This document shows, piece by piece, positions 17,532 to 26,464 of a stretch of DNA of 64,000 nucleotides. This DNA is from JAMWDF01 sp964645405 (GTDB lineage Bacteria; Ratteibacteria; UBA8468; B48-G9; DSTR01), in assembly GCA_964645405.1 (NCBI GenBank), contig CAZYCA010000034.1:62001-126000 (forward strand), in the 5' to 3' direction. Position 1 is the stretch's first letter, and every line of letters begins with the position of its first letter. The notes under the pieces are model-generated. The model was given only the letters and a program-made list of their open reading frames with translations, ran no database searches and was not told the origin of the DNA. Position numbers and translations under genes: made by a program.

Positions 17532-19730
17532 TTAAAAAGTCCTTCCCAGATAAAAAAAGGTGTTTCCTGTTCGCTGCCGGGACCAGCCGTGGCCGAAATA
17601 GACCGGCCCGAAAAGAGTATCCCCACCGAGAAAAAGAGAACAACTCCACAGGTAATCTTTCCCCGGAAAACTTTTCCAGGTATTCCCGGTTTCCAGACTG
17701 CAACCAAGGTATAATGCCTGTCCTAAAAGGGAAGGTAATCCCAGGACCTGGTAATAGTAAATTGCCCTTGCCAGGCCAAAAGCATTGTTCCGCAACTGTC
17801 CCTCCTCATAGCCGGGTAGTGAGAAAAAACCACCCAACGCAAACTGTTCTTCCACTGGCAATTGACTCCCCAGGCTTGTCCCTGCCTGCAAGATTCCCAG
17901 GAGACTGTGCCTTCCAGAACTACCGGCAGCCTGGAAAGAAAGAGAAAGTTTGCGATAATTTTCATCCGCACCCAGAAAGCCAGCAGAATGAAAAAAATTA
18001 AGTTTCAGGTTGTAACCGTGACGGGGAAAACCTGCCCGGTCCAGCTGGTCCAGATTCAAAGAAGTGACAAAACCAGCATACTTTCTGTTATATCCAGGCA
18101 CAACTGCTTCACCGGAGATGGGACCGACTTCTGACAGACCCTTTTCCAGCCCTACCCTGAACTCTCCATAGTTTTCCCACTGCCAGCCAAAGTCCATACC
18201 AGCCCGCAGAAGGGTAGTCCTGAATTCAGCGGTAGCCCTTTCACCTGAATAAAAGTCAAAAACTGATTGTTTCAGCTCCAGGCGCGGCGCCAGAAAACAA
18301 TTTCGGAAACTGCTTACCGGCAGAAAAATTTCTGTCCCGTATTTCATGGGCTTACCCAGTTCAAACTCGTTTTCCCAGTAAGCGCCTAACCGATTCAACT
18401 GAGACCAGGTATAATTGATACGCAGACCATAACTGTTGTTTTGCCCGAAATCGTCGTACAGATGAAAACCAAAACGGAGATAGTTTGGTCCCCAGGATTT
18501 ACTTCTCAAGCTCAGCACCAGACCTTCTTTCCCTTCCTTCTTTTTCAGGCGAAAATCTACCAGTTCAAACTCACCCAGGTCATAGATTCTTCCCATATCC
18601 CTCTGTAAGGTATCCACATTAAGCATTTCCCCTTCCCTTACAGAAAGTTTTCTTTTGACTATTTCTGGCTCCAGTTTTCCAGTTCCTTCTACTTCTACAA
18701 AAGAAGGCACTATCCTAACTTGCGGTACTACCCTGTGCTGGACACAATATTGCTGATACTCTTCCGCAGAAAGAGAATAAAGCCTTAGTTTTTCCGTGGC
18801 AGAAGCAGCCTTTTTTTCGCCCAAGCTGATTAACTCCTTTGCCCTGTTAAAAGCTGCTGAAGAAATGTTACCCAGATCTGGAGAAATCAAAATATCCTTT
18901 TCTTTATCCAGCCGGGCTAATTGCTCTTCCACATTGCGCCTGGTCAGTAATTCCATAACCTGGGCAGAAATAGCTACCAGGGAATTTAACTTTTCCCGCT
19001 GAAGAAGAGGGCTGGATACATCCACAGCAATGATAACTTCTGCTCCCATCTGCCTGGCAAGGTCCACTGGCAGGTTACAAACAAGGCCACCATCTACCAG
19101 AAGATACCCTTCCTTCTCTACCGGAGAAAAAATCCCTGGAATAGACATACTGGCTCTCAAAGCTTCCGGCAGACAACCTTTTTCCAGTACTACTGCTTTT
19201 CCAGTAACAATATCAGTGGCTACACAACGGAAGGGAACCGGCAACTTGTTGAAATCCTCAATCAGGGAAACAGGCAGTGTCAGACGCCGCAGTAAAAACA
19301 TCAGTTGCTGACCGGCAATCAATCCCTGTGGCAGGTGAAACCTGCCCTTTTTGTAACCTAACTCCAGGTCAGCAAGGTAGGTCTGACTGAGTTGTTTCTG
19401 GTGGAAGGAGAGAAGTTTCCTTGGTGGCTGGTCCTTAAAGAGACTGCTCCAGTCAGTTTTTAAGACTATCTGTTCAATTTCAGACGCAGACATGCCTGAA
19501 GCCCATAACCCGCCAACAATTGCACCCATACTGGTACCGGCAACAAAATCAACCGGTACATGTAATTTCTCCAGAACCTTCAGTACACCGATATGAGCCA
19601 GACCCCTGGCTCCGCCACCACTTAAAACCAGCCCCACCTTTGCTCGCTGTCCAGCAAATAATTCTGTCTGAACCCAGGTGATAAACAAAAGGCTGGAAAT
19701 AAGAAAAAGTTTTTCCCTGGACACAACCAT
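17532..19730 (-). CDS. Patatin-POTRA-beta-barrel protein (type Vd autotransporter-like)
   Basis: 732 residues from ATG 19730; GTG 19724 is also possible (see the promoter at 19732). Signal peptide REKLFLISSLLFITWVQTELFAG, then a patatin phospholipase domain: oxyanion loop VLSGGGARGLAHIGVL, nucleophile elbow AGTSMGA, and catalytic Asp in VDGGLVCNLP. Around residues 325-400 comes a POTRA-like domain (FVEVEGTGKLEPEIVKRKL, DLGEFELVDFRLKKKEG), and the remainder is a D15/Omp85-like beta-barrel (FGFHLYDDFGQNNSYGL, LGGFFSLPGYEEGQLRNN) that ends in aromatic F, as outer-membrane barrels do. This order equals PlpD, the type Vd system in which the lipase is displayed or released by its own barrel. Both lipase residues are present, so it should be active. 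Confidence 0.88.
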   Translation of the reverse strand: MVVSREKLFLISSLLFITWVQTELFAGQRAKVGLVLSGGGARGLAHIGVLKVLEKLHVPVDFVAGTSMGAIVGGLWASGMSASEIEQIVLKTDWSSLFKDQPPRKLLSFHQKQLSQTYLADLELGYKKGRFHLPQGLIAGQQLMFLLRRLTLPVSLIEDFNKLPVPFRCVATDIVTGKAVVLEKGCLPEALRASMSIPGIFSPVEKEGYLLVDGGLVCNLPVDLARQMGAEVIIAVDVSSPLLQREKLNSLVAISAQVMELLTRRNVEEQLARLDKEKDILISPDLGNISSAAFNRAKELISLGEKKAASATEKLRLYSLSAEEYQQYCVQHRVVPQVRIVPSFVEVEGTGKLEPEIVKRKLSVREGEMLNVDTLQRDMGRIYDLGEFELVDFRLKKKEGKEGLVLSLRSKSWGPNYLRFGFHLYDDFGQNNSYGLRINYTWSQLNRLGAYWENEFELGKPMKYGTEIFLPVSSFRNCFLAPRLELKQSVFDFYSGERATAEFRTTLLRAGMDFGWQWENYGEFRVGLEKGLSEVGPISGEAVVPGYNRKYAGFVTSLNLDQLDRAGFPRHGYNLKLNFFHSAGFLGADENYRKLSLSFQAAGSSGRHSLLGILQAGTSLGSQLPVEEQFALGGFFSLPGYEEGQLRNNAFGLARAIYYYQVLGLPSLLGQALYLGCSLETGNTWKSFPGKDYLWSCSLFLGGDTLFGPVYFGHGWSRQRTGNTFFYLGRTF

Positions 19731-19731
19731 G

Positions 19732-19761
19732 ATTTTACTTGAGAAACATTTCTGGCGGCAA
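19732..19761 (-). promoter_or_regulatory. Candidate promoter of the patatin gene
   Basis: Minus strand -35 TTGCCG (19756-19761), 18-base spacer, -10 TAAAAT (19732-19737). If used, transcription would start near 19725, after ATG 19730 and at GTG 19724, giving a leaderless message. It lies back to back with the plus-strand promoter at 19764. Confidence 0.35.
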
Positions 19762-19763
19762 AT

Positions 19764-19792
19764 TTTACAGAAAATATCTGTCCGCATATAAT
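19764..19792 (+). promoter_or_regulatory. Promoter of the Gfo/Idh/MocA operon
   Basis: -35 TTTACA (19764-19769), 17-base spacer, perfect -10 TATAAT (19787-19792). Predicted start near 19799 leaves a 12-base leader containing AGGAG before ATG 19811 and excludes a longer reading frame that begins upstream of the promoter. Confidence 0.65.
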
Positions 19793-19810
19793 ATCGCTAC
19801 CAGGAGAATT

Positions 19811-20860
19811 ATGTCCCCGGTAAGAATTGGTTTTGTGGGCACAGGCAGGATGGGACAGTGCGCGCATCTGCGAAACTATGTTCTGCTACCTGACTGCCAG
19901 GTGGTGGCTATCGCAGAACTGAGAGAGAAACTGGCTGCTCTTGTTGCCAGACGTTACGGAATTGAGCGCATCTACCCTGACCATAGAAAAATGCTGGAGA
20001 AAGAAAAACTTGATGCCCTGGTGGTCAGTCAACCGTTCATCAGACACGGCCAGCTTCTTCCTGAACTACTTCCGGCAGGTATCCCCATCTTCATTGAAAA
20101 ACCGCTGGCTTCTTCTATTCCTGCTGGAAAGGCTATCGTACAAGCCCTGCAAAAAAGTGGTACCTGGCTGATGGTGGGCTATCACAAAAGAAGCGACCCG
20201 GCAGTAGAAGAAGCGAAAAAAGAAATAGAAAAATGGAAGAAAACAGGACAGGCCGGTCGCCTCCAGTATGTCCGCTTAACCATGCCCCCGGGTGACTGGA
20301 TAGCAGGTGGGTTTGCTGATTTGATAGAAACAGATGAAGTTGTCCCGCAACTTCCGGTTGATGCGCCTGCCACAGATATGGATGAAAAAAGCTGGAAAGA
20401 ATATCAATCTCTGGTTAACTACTACATCCATCAGGTAAATCTTCTCCGCTTTTTACTGGCTGAACCATACCACGTAACTTATGCCCATCCCTCCGGGAAA
20501 CTCCTTGTGGCAGAAAGCAAAAGTAAAGCCGCAGGCGTTATTGAAATGTCTCCCTATACCACTACCACCAGCTGGCAGGAAGAAGCTTTTGTCTGTTTTG
20601 AGCATGGTTATATCAGGATAGAACTGCCCCCACCTCTGGCATTGAATCGTGCCGGAAATCTGGAAATTTTTCTGGATATTCCTGGCGAGAAACCTCAAAA
20701 AATTATCCCTCAACTGCCACCCGTCCATGCCATGAGACGACAGGCAGAAAACTTTGTCCGTGCTGTCAAAGGACAGGGAGAGGTTATCTGTACAGCAGAA
20801 GAAGCGTTGGAGGATTTGCTGGTACTCAGAGAATACCTGCGTCTCTGGCGCGGAGTTTAA
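19811..20860 (+). CDS. Gfo/Idh/MocA family NAD(P)-dependent dehydrogenase
   Basis: 349 residues. ATG 19811 follows AGGAGAATT. N-terminal Rossmann motif IGFVGTGRMGQ (6-16), the family signature IEKPLAS near residue 97-103, and MVGYHKRSDPAV just after it, in the place of the usual catalytic Lys/His region. C-terminal alpha/beta domain ends with QAENFVRAVKGQGEVICTAEEAL, the common closing segment. Such enzymes oxidise or reduce sugars, inositols and related compounds with NAD(P). First gene of a three-gene operon with a nitrilase-like hydrolase (2-base gap) and a PHP hydrolase. Substrate unknown. Confidence 0.88.
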   Translation: MSPVRIGFVGTGRMGQCAHLRNYVLLPDCQVVAIAELREKLAALVARRYGIERIYPDHRKMLEKEKLDALVVSQPFIRHGQLLPELLPAGIPIFIEKPLASSIPAGKAIVQALQKSGTWLMVGYHKRSDPAVEEAKKEIEKWKKTGQAGRLQYVRLTMPPGDWIAGGFADLIETDEVVPQLPVDAPATDMDEKSWKEYQSLVNYYIHQVNLLRFLLAEPYHVTYAHPSGKLLVAESKSKAAGVIEMSPYTTTTSWQEEAFVCFEHGYIRIELPPPLALNRAGNLEIFLDIPGEKPQKIIPQLPPVHAMRRQAENFVRAVKGQGEVICTAEEALEDLLVLREYLRLWRGV

Positions 20861-20862
20861 GA

Positions 20863-21609
20863 ATGATGCTGGGGCTGGTTCAACTGGAAATCACCTGGGA
20901 AGATAGAGATACCAATCAGCAGCTTATCAGATCTCTTTTATCTTCAACGGAGACAGTTGACTGGCTTATCTTTCCAGAGATGACCCTGACCGGGTTTTCT
21001 TTGCGGCAGAGCCTCCCGGAAAAAAGTAACCAGGATGAAGACTTTTTTGCCTGCCTGGCAAGGGGGAAAAACTGCTGGGTAACCTTCGGTACAGTGGAGA
21101 AAAAACAAAATGTCTCCCTTACTCTAAACCGCCTGGGCAAAAGAGTAGCCAGGTATGCCAAGAGGTATCTTTTTTCTATGCAGGGAGAAGACAAAGTTCA
21201 TCTTGCCGGGGATTCTTCCCTTACCTTTTGTCTGGAAGATTTGCAGGTAACTCCAGCTATCTGCTATGACCTGAGATTTCCTTCCCTTTTCTGGGAAAAG
21301 GCAGAAATCACAGATGTTTTTGTAATTATTGCTTGCTGGCCACTATCCCGGATTGACCACTGGCTGACCCTGCTGAAAGCCAGGGCCATAGAAAACTTAA
21401 GTTATGTGGTGGGTGTAAATTCTACCGGAAATTCTCCCTGGGGTTTGCTGGGCGGGCACAGTCTGGTGGTAAATCCCAGAGGAGAAATAGTGGTTTCTGC
21501 TAATCAGGAAAAGGGCGTTTTCGTTTGTGAACTGAGGAAAGAGCTGGTGATAGAAACCAGGAAACAATGGCGTTTTCTCCTTGACCGAAAGCAACAGGAA
21601 AGAGGGTAA
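20863..21609 (+). CDS. Carbon-nitrogen hydrolase (nitrilase superfamily)
   Basis: 248 residues. The catalytic triad Glu-Lys-Cys is visible: E39 in IFPEMTLTGF, K100 in AKRYLFSMQGED, C134 in AICYDLRFP. Length and motif spacing fit the omega-amidase/deaminated-glutathione amidase type (Nit2/NadE-independent branch), which cleaves small amides. Two adjacent ATGs at the start (20863, 20866) make the exact first residue uncertain. Position between the dehydrogenase and a PHP hydrolase suggests a small catabolic or repair cassette. Confidence 0.87.
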   Translation: MMLGLVQLEITWEDRDTNQQLIRSLLSSTETVDWLIFPEMTLTGFSLRQSLPEKSNQDEDFFACLARGKNCWVTFGTVEKKQNVSLTLNRLGKRVARYAKRYLFSMQGEDKVHLAGDSSLTFCLEDLQVTPAICYDLRFPSLFWEKAEITDVFVIIACWPLSRIDHWLTLLKARAIENLSYVVGVNSTGNSPWGLLGGHSLVVNPRGEIVVSANQEKGVFVCELRKELVIETRKQWRFLLDRKQQERG

Positions 21610-21610
21610 A

Positions 21611-22396
21611 ATGAAACTACCACATACTGATTATCACATTCACACACATTACCTTGGTTGTGCTAACAGCACCATGACCCTGCCGGAGATTATCAGGGAA
21701 TGTCAGAGTCTGGGAGTAAGTTCTCTGGCTATCACTGACCATCTTAACACTCTGGAACAGTTACCCCGGCACGTGAAAATCAGGCAGGAACTGGAAAGTA
21801 TGGAGGCAGAGATAGATATTTTTTTTGGTGTGGAACTTAACTACACCTGCTGCGACGGTGACTTTGCTTTCCACCAGGAGATTAAAGAAAAATACGGTTT
21901 CCAGTTTGCTATCGGCGGTATCCACACAACCTATTTACAGGAGTATGACCTGAAAAAACTGCTTGACATCCAGCACCGGCATCACCTGAAAACCTGTACC
22001 AATCCACTGGTGGATGTCTTAGTCCATCCTTACTGGTTTGGTAAAGGGGAATTTGAGAGAAACAACTGGCCCTGGTTTGATTCCATGAAACTTGTACCGG
22101 TATCTTATGTCCGGGAACTGGGACAAGTTGCCAGGCAAACCAATACAGCCATTGAAATTAATGCTACTGCCAATCTGTGTAATCCAAATCACAGTGCCAG
22201 TTATGTCAAAGAATATATGGACTTTCTTTCTCTCCTCAATGAAGAAAAAGTCTGCTTCTCTTTTGGCTCCGATGCCCACAGCATAGATAAACTGGAAACG
22301 ATTAAGGCGTGCTGGGAGGTAGCCAGCAGGTTGCACATTCCAGCTGAACGCATCTGGAAACCAGAAGTTAAAAGTTTTGTCAGAAAAAAATCTTAG
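21611..22396 (+). CDS. PHP-domain metal-dependent hydrolase
   Basis: 261 residues from ATG 21611, one base after the nitrilase stop. Metal ligands of the PHP fold are visible in order: DYHIHTHYLG (6-15), ITDHLNTL, GVELNYTC, GGIHTTY, VDVLVHPYWFG, and GSDAHSIDKLE near the C-terminus. The family includes histidinol phosphatase HisJ/HisK and YcdX-type phosphatases. Lack of histidine genes nearby argues for a phosphatase or phosphoesterase in the local pathway. The end overlaps the convergent gene by four bases. Confidence 0.85.
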   Translation: MKLPHTDYHIHTHYLGCANSTMTLPEIIRECQSLGVSSLAITDHLNTLEQLPRHVKIRQELESMEAEIDIFFGVELNYTCCDGDFAFHQEIKEKYGFQFAIGGIHTTYLQEYDLKKLLDIQHRHHLKTCTNPLVDVLVHPYWFGKGEFERNNWPWFDSMKLVPVSYVRELGQVARQTNTAIEINATANLCNPNHSASYVKEYMDFLSLLNEEKVCFSFGSDAHSIDKLETIKACWEVASRLHIPAERIWKPEVKSFVRKKS

Positions 22397-24141
22397 CTTG
22401 CAGGGGAAAAACAGGAAAGCAGATTTTCCTTTCCGGCAAACCGCCCCAGTCCGGAAAGGATATCATGGAGAAACTTACCATAGTTTATCCTTTCTTCTTC
22501 AGAAACTTCTACCCGTCCACTGGGCCTTTGAGGTAAAACCAGACAGTACCCTTTTCCATAGGGGATAAGGAAACCTACATTTTTGCCCAGATCGGTAACA
22601 TCTTTACCTGTCTGGTAATTGTAAGCAGAAACAGTGAACAATGGTCCATAGGCTTCCTTCAGGGAAAATTTTTCCCTGGCCCAGGTACCGGGTATCGCCT
22701 GGTTTACTTTGATTATCTCCTGTCCCCAGATAAATCCTTCTTCTGTCAGAAAAAGACCTGACCCCTTTTCCAGAGGCAGTCCGGAAATCACCAGCAAGCC
22801 ACCTTCTTTCACATAAGAATTAAGAACTCTGGCCTGAAAAAGGCTATCAACTTTATACTTGCCTTTCATGTAGTCAGCATCCCAGGTAGCCTTCTTCCCG
22901 TAATAGTTTGGTCCGCAGATAACAACCATCTGGTAGGTGGAAAGATTTACCAGGCGAGATTCTGCTGCAGGTATTAAGGCAAAATTTCTTACTCCAGAGA
23001 AGGGTAAATACTCATGGATGCCGTATCCCCCAACACTGATGTTGGTCGGAATAATGAGAAGAGGTCTCTCCTGCAGAGGCTTAATTTTTTCTCTTACCCG
23101 GCGGAAAGCTGCCACATTAAAAGACCAGATTTCCGCGTCATCATAATCCATAGTCTTCACCCTTTTTCCGTCAGGCTCAAAAAAACCAACACCATCCATA
23201 CCAGCTTGCACCGCTGCTGCCAGTCTGGCTTCTTTTACCTTTTCCACCACTTCTGTAGTAGCCCCGGTACCAAAATACCCTGCCACCAGAGAGACTATTT
23301 CTGCCTGGGGTGCCATGGTGCGGTAAGCCACCAGCCAGTAAGTAACTTCCGGAGAAGAATAGTTGTCTGTCACAATACCATCATACCAGCCTGACATAAC
23401 CTGGTACTCAGTAAAGTTCTGAGTGGCGACATCCGGCAACCCTTCAAAATGGAAAACTTTCAAGGAAGGATGCCTCTTTTTCAAATACATTCCAAATACA
23501 CGGTGCGCGGCTGCTGAGGAAATGCTGCGACAGGCCCACCTCCAGAAAGCAAAACGTTCCTCCTGATTCCAGATGGGAGCCATGTCAAGGTTAAGGCCTG
23601 TTTCTTTCCTGAGTAAGGGACCGTACCTGCGCACACTGGGAGTCTGCAGACCGGGCACCTGATAATAAGGATGGACAGTCTTTTCATAACCATACCATAA
23701 ACCAGTTTCTTCCAGAAGGTGTACTCCATAAAGATTCTCCACACCAACAGCCTGCAAGACACTTTCTACCACTTCCTGGAAAAACTCTGCTCTCACCCTT
23801 TCATCCTGCGCGATATCAGGAAAGTTGAACCTGTCCCAGTGATAATCACCGTCAGGTCCCCACCAGATATCCAGAATGACTTTCTTCCCGGCTTTCTTCA
23901 GAAGTTGATAACTCTGTCGGGCTTTTTCGGAAATCGCCTTTCCCGGAGGGCTTTCCTGAGTGAGGACATAGACTACTTCTGGCGTGTTGATTATCCGTTC
24001 CCAGCCAGAAGTACTTAAACCATCAAGGGAACCAGCCCGATAAACAACCATCCCTAAAGGAACGGAGAGGATATCCTGGAGTAAAGCAAGTAAGACCCCA
24101 CCAACCAGCCACCCTTTAACAGTTATTTTATGATAAGTCAT
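22393..24141 (-). CDS. Secreted glycoside-hydrolase-like TIM-barrel protein
   Basis: 582 residues with an N-terminal hydrophobic segment (GWLVGGVLLALLQDILSVPLG). The first 330 residues look like a (beta/alpha)8 barrel: KKVILDIWWGPDGDYHWDRF (86-105), YGVHLLEETGLWYG with two candidate catalytic Glu residues (144, 145), FHFEGLPD, and MDGVGFFEPDG near the barrel end. The C-terminal part (FALIPAAESRLVNLSTYQMV, GGLLVISGLPLEKGSG) resembles the flavodoxin-like trimerisation domain of GH42 enzymes. I cannot fix a family. The start directly follows the stop of the upstream gene, so the two are co-translated. Confidence 0.62.
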   Translation of the reverse strand: MTYHKITVKGWLVGGVLLALLQDILSVPLGMVVYRAGSLDGLSTSGWERIINTPEVVYVLTQESPPGKAISEKARQSYQLLKKAGKKVILDIWWGPDGDYHWDRFNFPDIAQDERVRAEFFQEVVESVLQAVGVENLYGVHLLEETGLWYGYEKTVHPYYQVPGLQTPSVRRYGPLLRKETGLNLDMAPIWNQEERFAFWRWACRSISSAAAHRVFGMYLKKRHPSLKVFHFEGLPDVATQNFTEYQVMSGWYDGIVTDNYSSPEVTYWLVAYRTMAPQAEIVSLVAGYFGTGATTEVVEKVKEARLAAAVQAGMDGVGFFEPDGKRVKTMDYDDAEIWSFNVAAFRRVREKIKPLQERPLLIIPTNISVGGYGIHEYLPFSGVRNFALIPAAESRLVNLSTYQMVVICGPNYYGKKATWDADYMKGKYKVDSLFQARVLNSYVKEGGLLVISGLPLEKGSGLFLTEEGFIWGQEIIKVNQAIPGTWAREKFSLKEAYGPLFTVSAYNYQTGKDVTDLGKNVGFLIPYGKGYCLVLPQRPSGRVEVSEEERINYGKFLHDILSGLGRFAGKENLLSCFSPAS

Positions 24142-25515
24142 CTACTTACCTGGTTTTTCTTCCGGGAAACCAAAAGATGCTTCTTTCACCAGCGCATTGT
24201 TCCACAGAAAGCGGTAAAGGATCTGGATTGTCTCTGCGTTCTCCTCCGTGACACCCCAGAAACCAAAACGGTTTTCCTGGACAGTCTTCAGATTGAAATT
24301 ATCAAATTTATACCAGAAACGCACCTGAACATGAGCGTATTTCTTACTCCAGTCACTGCCGAGAACCTGTTCTCTTTTGAGATGAAAAGCATGGAAATCA
24401 GCAGTAATATCAGAAGCTTTCTCCGGCTCAAAAAACATTGCCAGACCGCGTTTTTCTTTGATGTTGGTAAATGCCAGCCAGCCTTCTTCAGCTTTTTTCG
24501 TCTGGTAATTTCGTTCCTCAGGGAAAGTCACCGTAACAGCCTTTCCTGCCAGAGGCACCAGCAAGACATCGTTTTCCCAGTCGCGCGGATAGGTAGGGCA
24601 CCAGGCAAACTCGTAGACAGCAGAGTATTTTGGGTCTGCCTGTTTAATAACCACAGTTTCCGTGGCAGTAACATAAGGCAAATTGGAATAAAGAGCGAAA
24701 AAGCGGTAGTAGTCTCCAGTGACTTTACCGGAAAGAGTCCAGCTGGGATTAACTTCTTTAGTGAAATCCCTGTCTATCCCGCTTGCCTTACAGACAACAA
24801 TCTTGCGCACCGGACCATCAATGACCAGTTCCGGGTCAGTCCAGGGCAAAAGACTGGAGACCATGGTGTAGCTGCCACCCAGGAGATTCCAGCCCCAGGA
24901 ATGTCCCTGGTAAATAAGTTCCTTGCCGTTAAGAACCAGACTGGTGATAGAGGCTTTACCCAGACCACCGAGCCGCAGTTTGCCATCAGGTTCTTTTTCC
25001 GTCCCTGTTCCACGAATTCCCACTGCCATCAATTTGTTTGCCAGTAGCCCGTTGTACAAACGATTTTTTTCTCCGTAAACCACCTTCTCAAACCTCACAT
25101 CAGTCTGATATTCAACCACCGGCGCAGCCTTTTCCCGGTAATAAAGGAAAAAGCCTTTCTCCTCCCCTGGTTTCAGACTGACCTGGAAAACAATCTCATC
25201 ATCTTTGTCCAGCTGACCATTACCTGGATTCTGGTAAATTCCAGTTCCATCTTTTTCATCTACCTGACTTATTACTTCCTGACCATTAACTTCTGTAACT
25301 CGCAGAGAACTGGTGGCAATAACTTCCTTTAGAAGACCGGTTTTTTTTCTCAGTGTTTCGCCGGTGACAATTACAGGTATATTCTTCAGGTCCCTGGTGC
25401 TTGAATTTCTTAAGGTAATTTTCAAACGATAAGTCCAGTTTTCATTCCACCAGTTTTCTCCACTGGCAATCTCTGCGACCAGGCAAATTATTCCCAGCAA
25501 TAGCAATTTTCTCAT
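24142..25515 (-). CDS. Secreted beta-sandwich protein with DUF2341-like N-terminus
   Basis: 457 residues from ATG 25515 (GGAGGGAGAC upstream). Signal peptide RKLLLLGIICLVAEIASG, then NWWNENWTYRLKITLRNSS followed by LKNIPVIVT, which is the pattern of DUF2341-like sandwich domains often attached to sugar-binding or adhesion proteins. The rest is all-beta with many Trp/Tyr residues and ends near WGVTEENAETIQIL. No catalytic signature seen. It is the first gene of a pair with the TIM-barrel protein; both are exported and probably act on the same glycan. A 15-base palindrome lies just upstream (25532-25546). Confidence 0.6.
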   Translation of the reverse strand: MRKLLLLGIICLVAEIASGENWWNENWTYRLKITLRNSSTRDLKNIPVIVTGETLRKKTGLLKEVIATSSLRVTEVNGQEVISQVDEKDGTGIYQNPGNGQLDKDDEIVFQVSLKPGEEKGFFLYYREKAAPVVEYQTDVRFEKVVYGEKNRLYNGLLANKLMAVGIRGTGTEKEPDGKLRLGGLGKASITSLVLNGKELIYQGHSWGWNLLGGSYTMVSSLLPWTDPELVIDGPVRKIVVCKASGIDRDFTKEVNPSWTLSGKVTGDYYRFFALYSNLPYVTATETVVIKQADPKYSAVYEFAWCPTYPRDWENDVLLVPLAGKAVTVTFPEERNYQTKKAEEGWLAFTNIKEKRGLAMFFEPEKASDITADFHAFHLKREQVLGSDWSKKYAHVQVRFWYKFDNFNLKTVQENRFGFWGVTEENAETIQILYRFLWNNALVKEASFGFPEEKPGK

Positions 25516-25531
25516 GTCTCCCTCCTGGTAG

Positions 25532-25546
25532 AGTTTTGTCAAAACT
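25532..25546. promoter_or_regulatory. Perfect palindrome upstream of the secreted pair
   Basis: AGTTTTG-T-CAAAACT, seven-base arms around one central base, 16 bases upstream of ATG 25515 and just ahead of its ribosome site. Could be an operator or a small hairpin; no second copy was noticed in the window. Confidence 0.3.
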
Positions 25547-25704
25547 TTCGCTAACTATTTTTTACCCCCTGGCTTCACGGCTATCCCCTGCGCACATTTC
25601 CCCTCCCTGGACGGGAAAAGTCTTCTTATTTGCCACTACGGAAAAACCATCTTTTTATGATAGCACAGAGCACTCTTTGATAACCAGCTCAGATATCTTT
25701 TTTC

Positions 25705-25732
25705 TTGACTGGACGCGAAAGGTGGGTAAAAT
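25705..25732 (+). promoter_or_regulatory. Promoter of the small membrane-protein gene
   Basis: -35 TTGACT (25705-25710), 16-base spacer, -10 TAAAAT (25727-25732). Predicted start near 25739. Confidence 0.55.
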
Positions 25733-25758
25733 TAAATAACAGGTACACAGGGGTGTAT

Positions 25759-25965
25759 GTGGCAAAGACTGAAGAAAACTGGCAGGAAAAGCTAAAAGGG
25801 AAATCACCTGAGGAAATAGCAAGGATTGCCGAAGAGATTGCCAGAGTCAATTCTCAACCAGAGTACACTGCCTGGAGTCTGGCTAAACGGCAGATTATAA
25901 TTGTGACTATTTTGCTGGTGTTGACTGTCCTGGTTCTACTTCTGATACCTGTTTTTCTGAAATGA
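25759..25965 (+). CDS. Small tail-anchored membrane protein
   Basis: 68 residues from GTG 25759, placed after the promoter and preceded by AGGGG at good spacing; GTG 25753 is an alternative. Soluble acidic/basic N-terminal helix (TEENWQEKLKGKSPEEIARI), then a strong C-terminal hydrophobic helix (QIIIVTILLVLTVLVLLLI). No family recognised. Codons read normally and the gene has its own promoter, so it is probably real. It ends 18 bases before the convergent UspA gene. Confidence 0.55.
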   Translation: MAKTEENWQEKLKGKSPEEIARIAEEIARVNSQPEYTAWSLAKRQIIIVTILLVLTVLVLLLIPVFLK

Positions 25966-25983
25966 TTCTCCAGTGAAAACTTC

Positions 25984-26448
25984 TCAGTCTTTACCTGCTT
26001 TTTTCTCTCTGGCTCTAATCACCAGAACAGGACACGGACTGGTGCGCATCACCCTTTCCGCCACGGAACCAAAGAGGAAGTGGTTGAATCCGGTACGACC
26101 ATGGGTGCAGAGAACAATTAAATCCACCTGGTACCGGCTGGCTATCCCGGTTATACTTTCCGCTGGCTGGCCTACTTCCGTCAATGTTTTGATTTTTAGT
26201 TGCTTTCCCTTCCTTCTCAGACTGATAGCCAGCTGCCGCAAATTAGCCCTGGCAGCTTTCAACATTTCTTTTTCATAACTTGCGACATCAAAAGTCACTG
26301 AAGGAGGAGATACAGGTACTGGCTGGACAATGTGGCAGATGATAACCCGGGAACGAAAAGCCTCTGCCAGAGTGCAAACAGTCTCCACAGCCTGATTGGC
26401 CAGTTCACTGAAATCAGTTGGCCAGAGAATTTTCTTTATTCTTTTCAT
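25984..26448 (-). CDS. Universal stress protein (UspA family)
   Basis: 154 residues. N-terminal KKILWPTDFSELANQAVE and the C-terminal ATP-binding motif G-X2-G-X9-G-S in CTHGRTGFNHFLFGSVAERV followed by SPCPVLVIR. The nucleotide-binding motif is complete, so this is an ATP-binding type. Start ATG 26448 follows AGGGGGTGAA. It is read together with the 66-residue membrane protein upstream (16-base gap). Confidence 0.93.
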   Translation of the reverse strand: MKRIKKILWPTDFSELANQAVETVCTLAEAFRSRVIICHIVQPVPVSPPSVTFDVASYEKEMLKAARANLRQLAISLRRKGKQLKIKTLTEVGQPAESITGIASRYQVDLIVLCTHGRTGFNHFLFGSVAERVMRTSPCPVLVIRAREKKAGKD

Positions 26449-26464
26449 TTCACCCCCTGGTAAA

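Noticed and set aside
17477..17707. N-terminal extension of the SYLF protein
   Set aside because: It would run through a good promoter and the end of the patatin gene; the signal peptide begins at ATG 17476.
24130..25047. 305-codon plus-strand frame
   Set aside because: It lies antisense to the DUF2341-like gene, which has a signal peptide and ribosome site; the plus frame shows neither.
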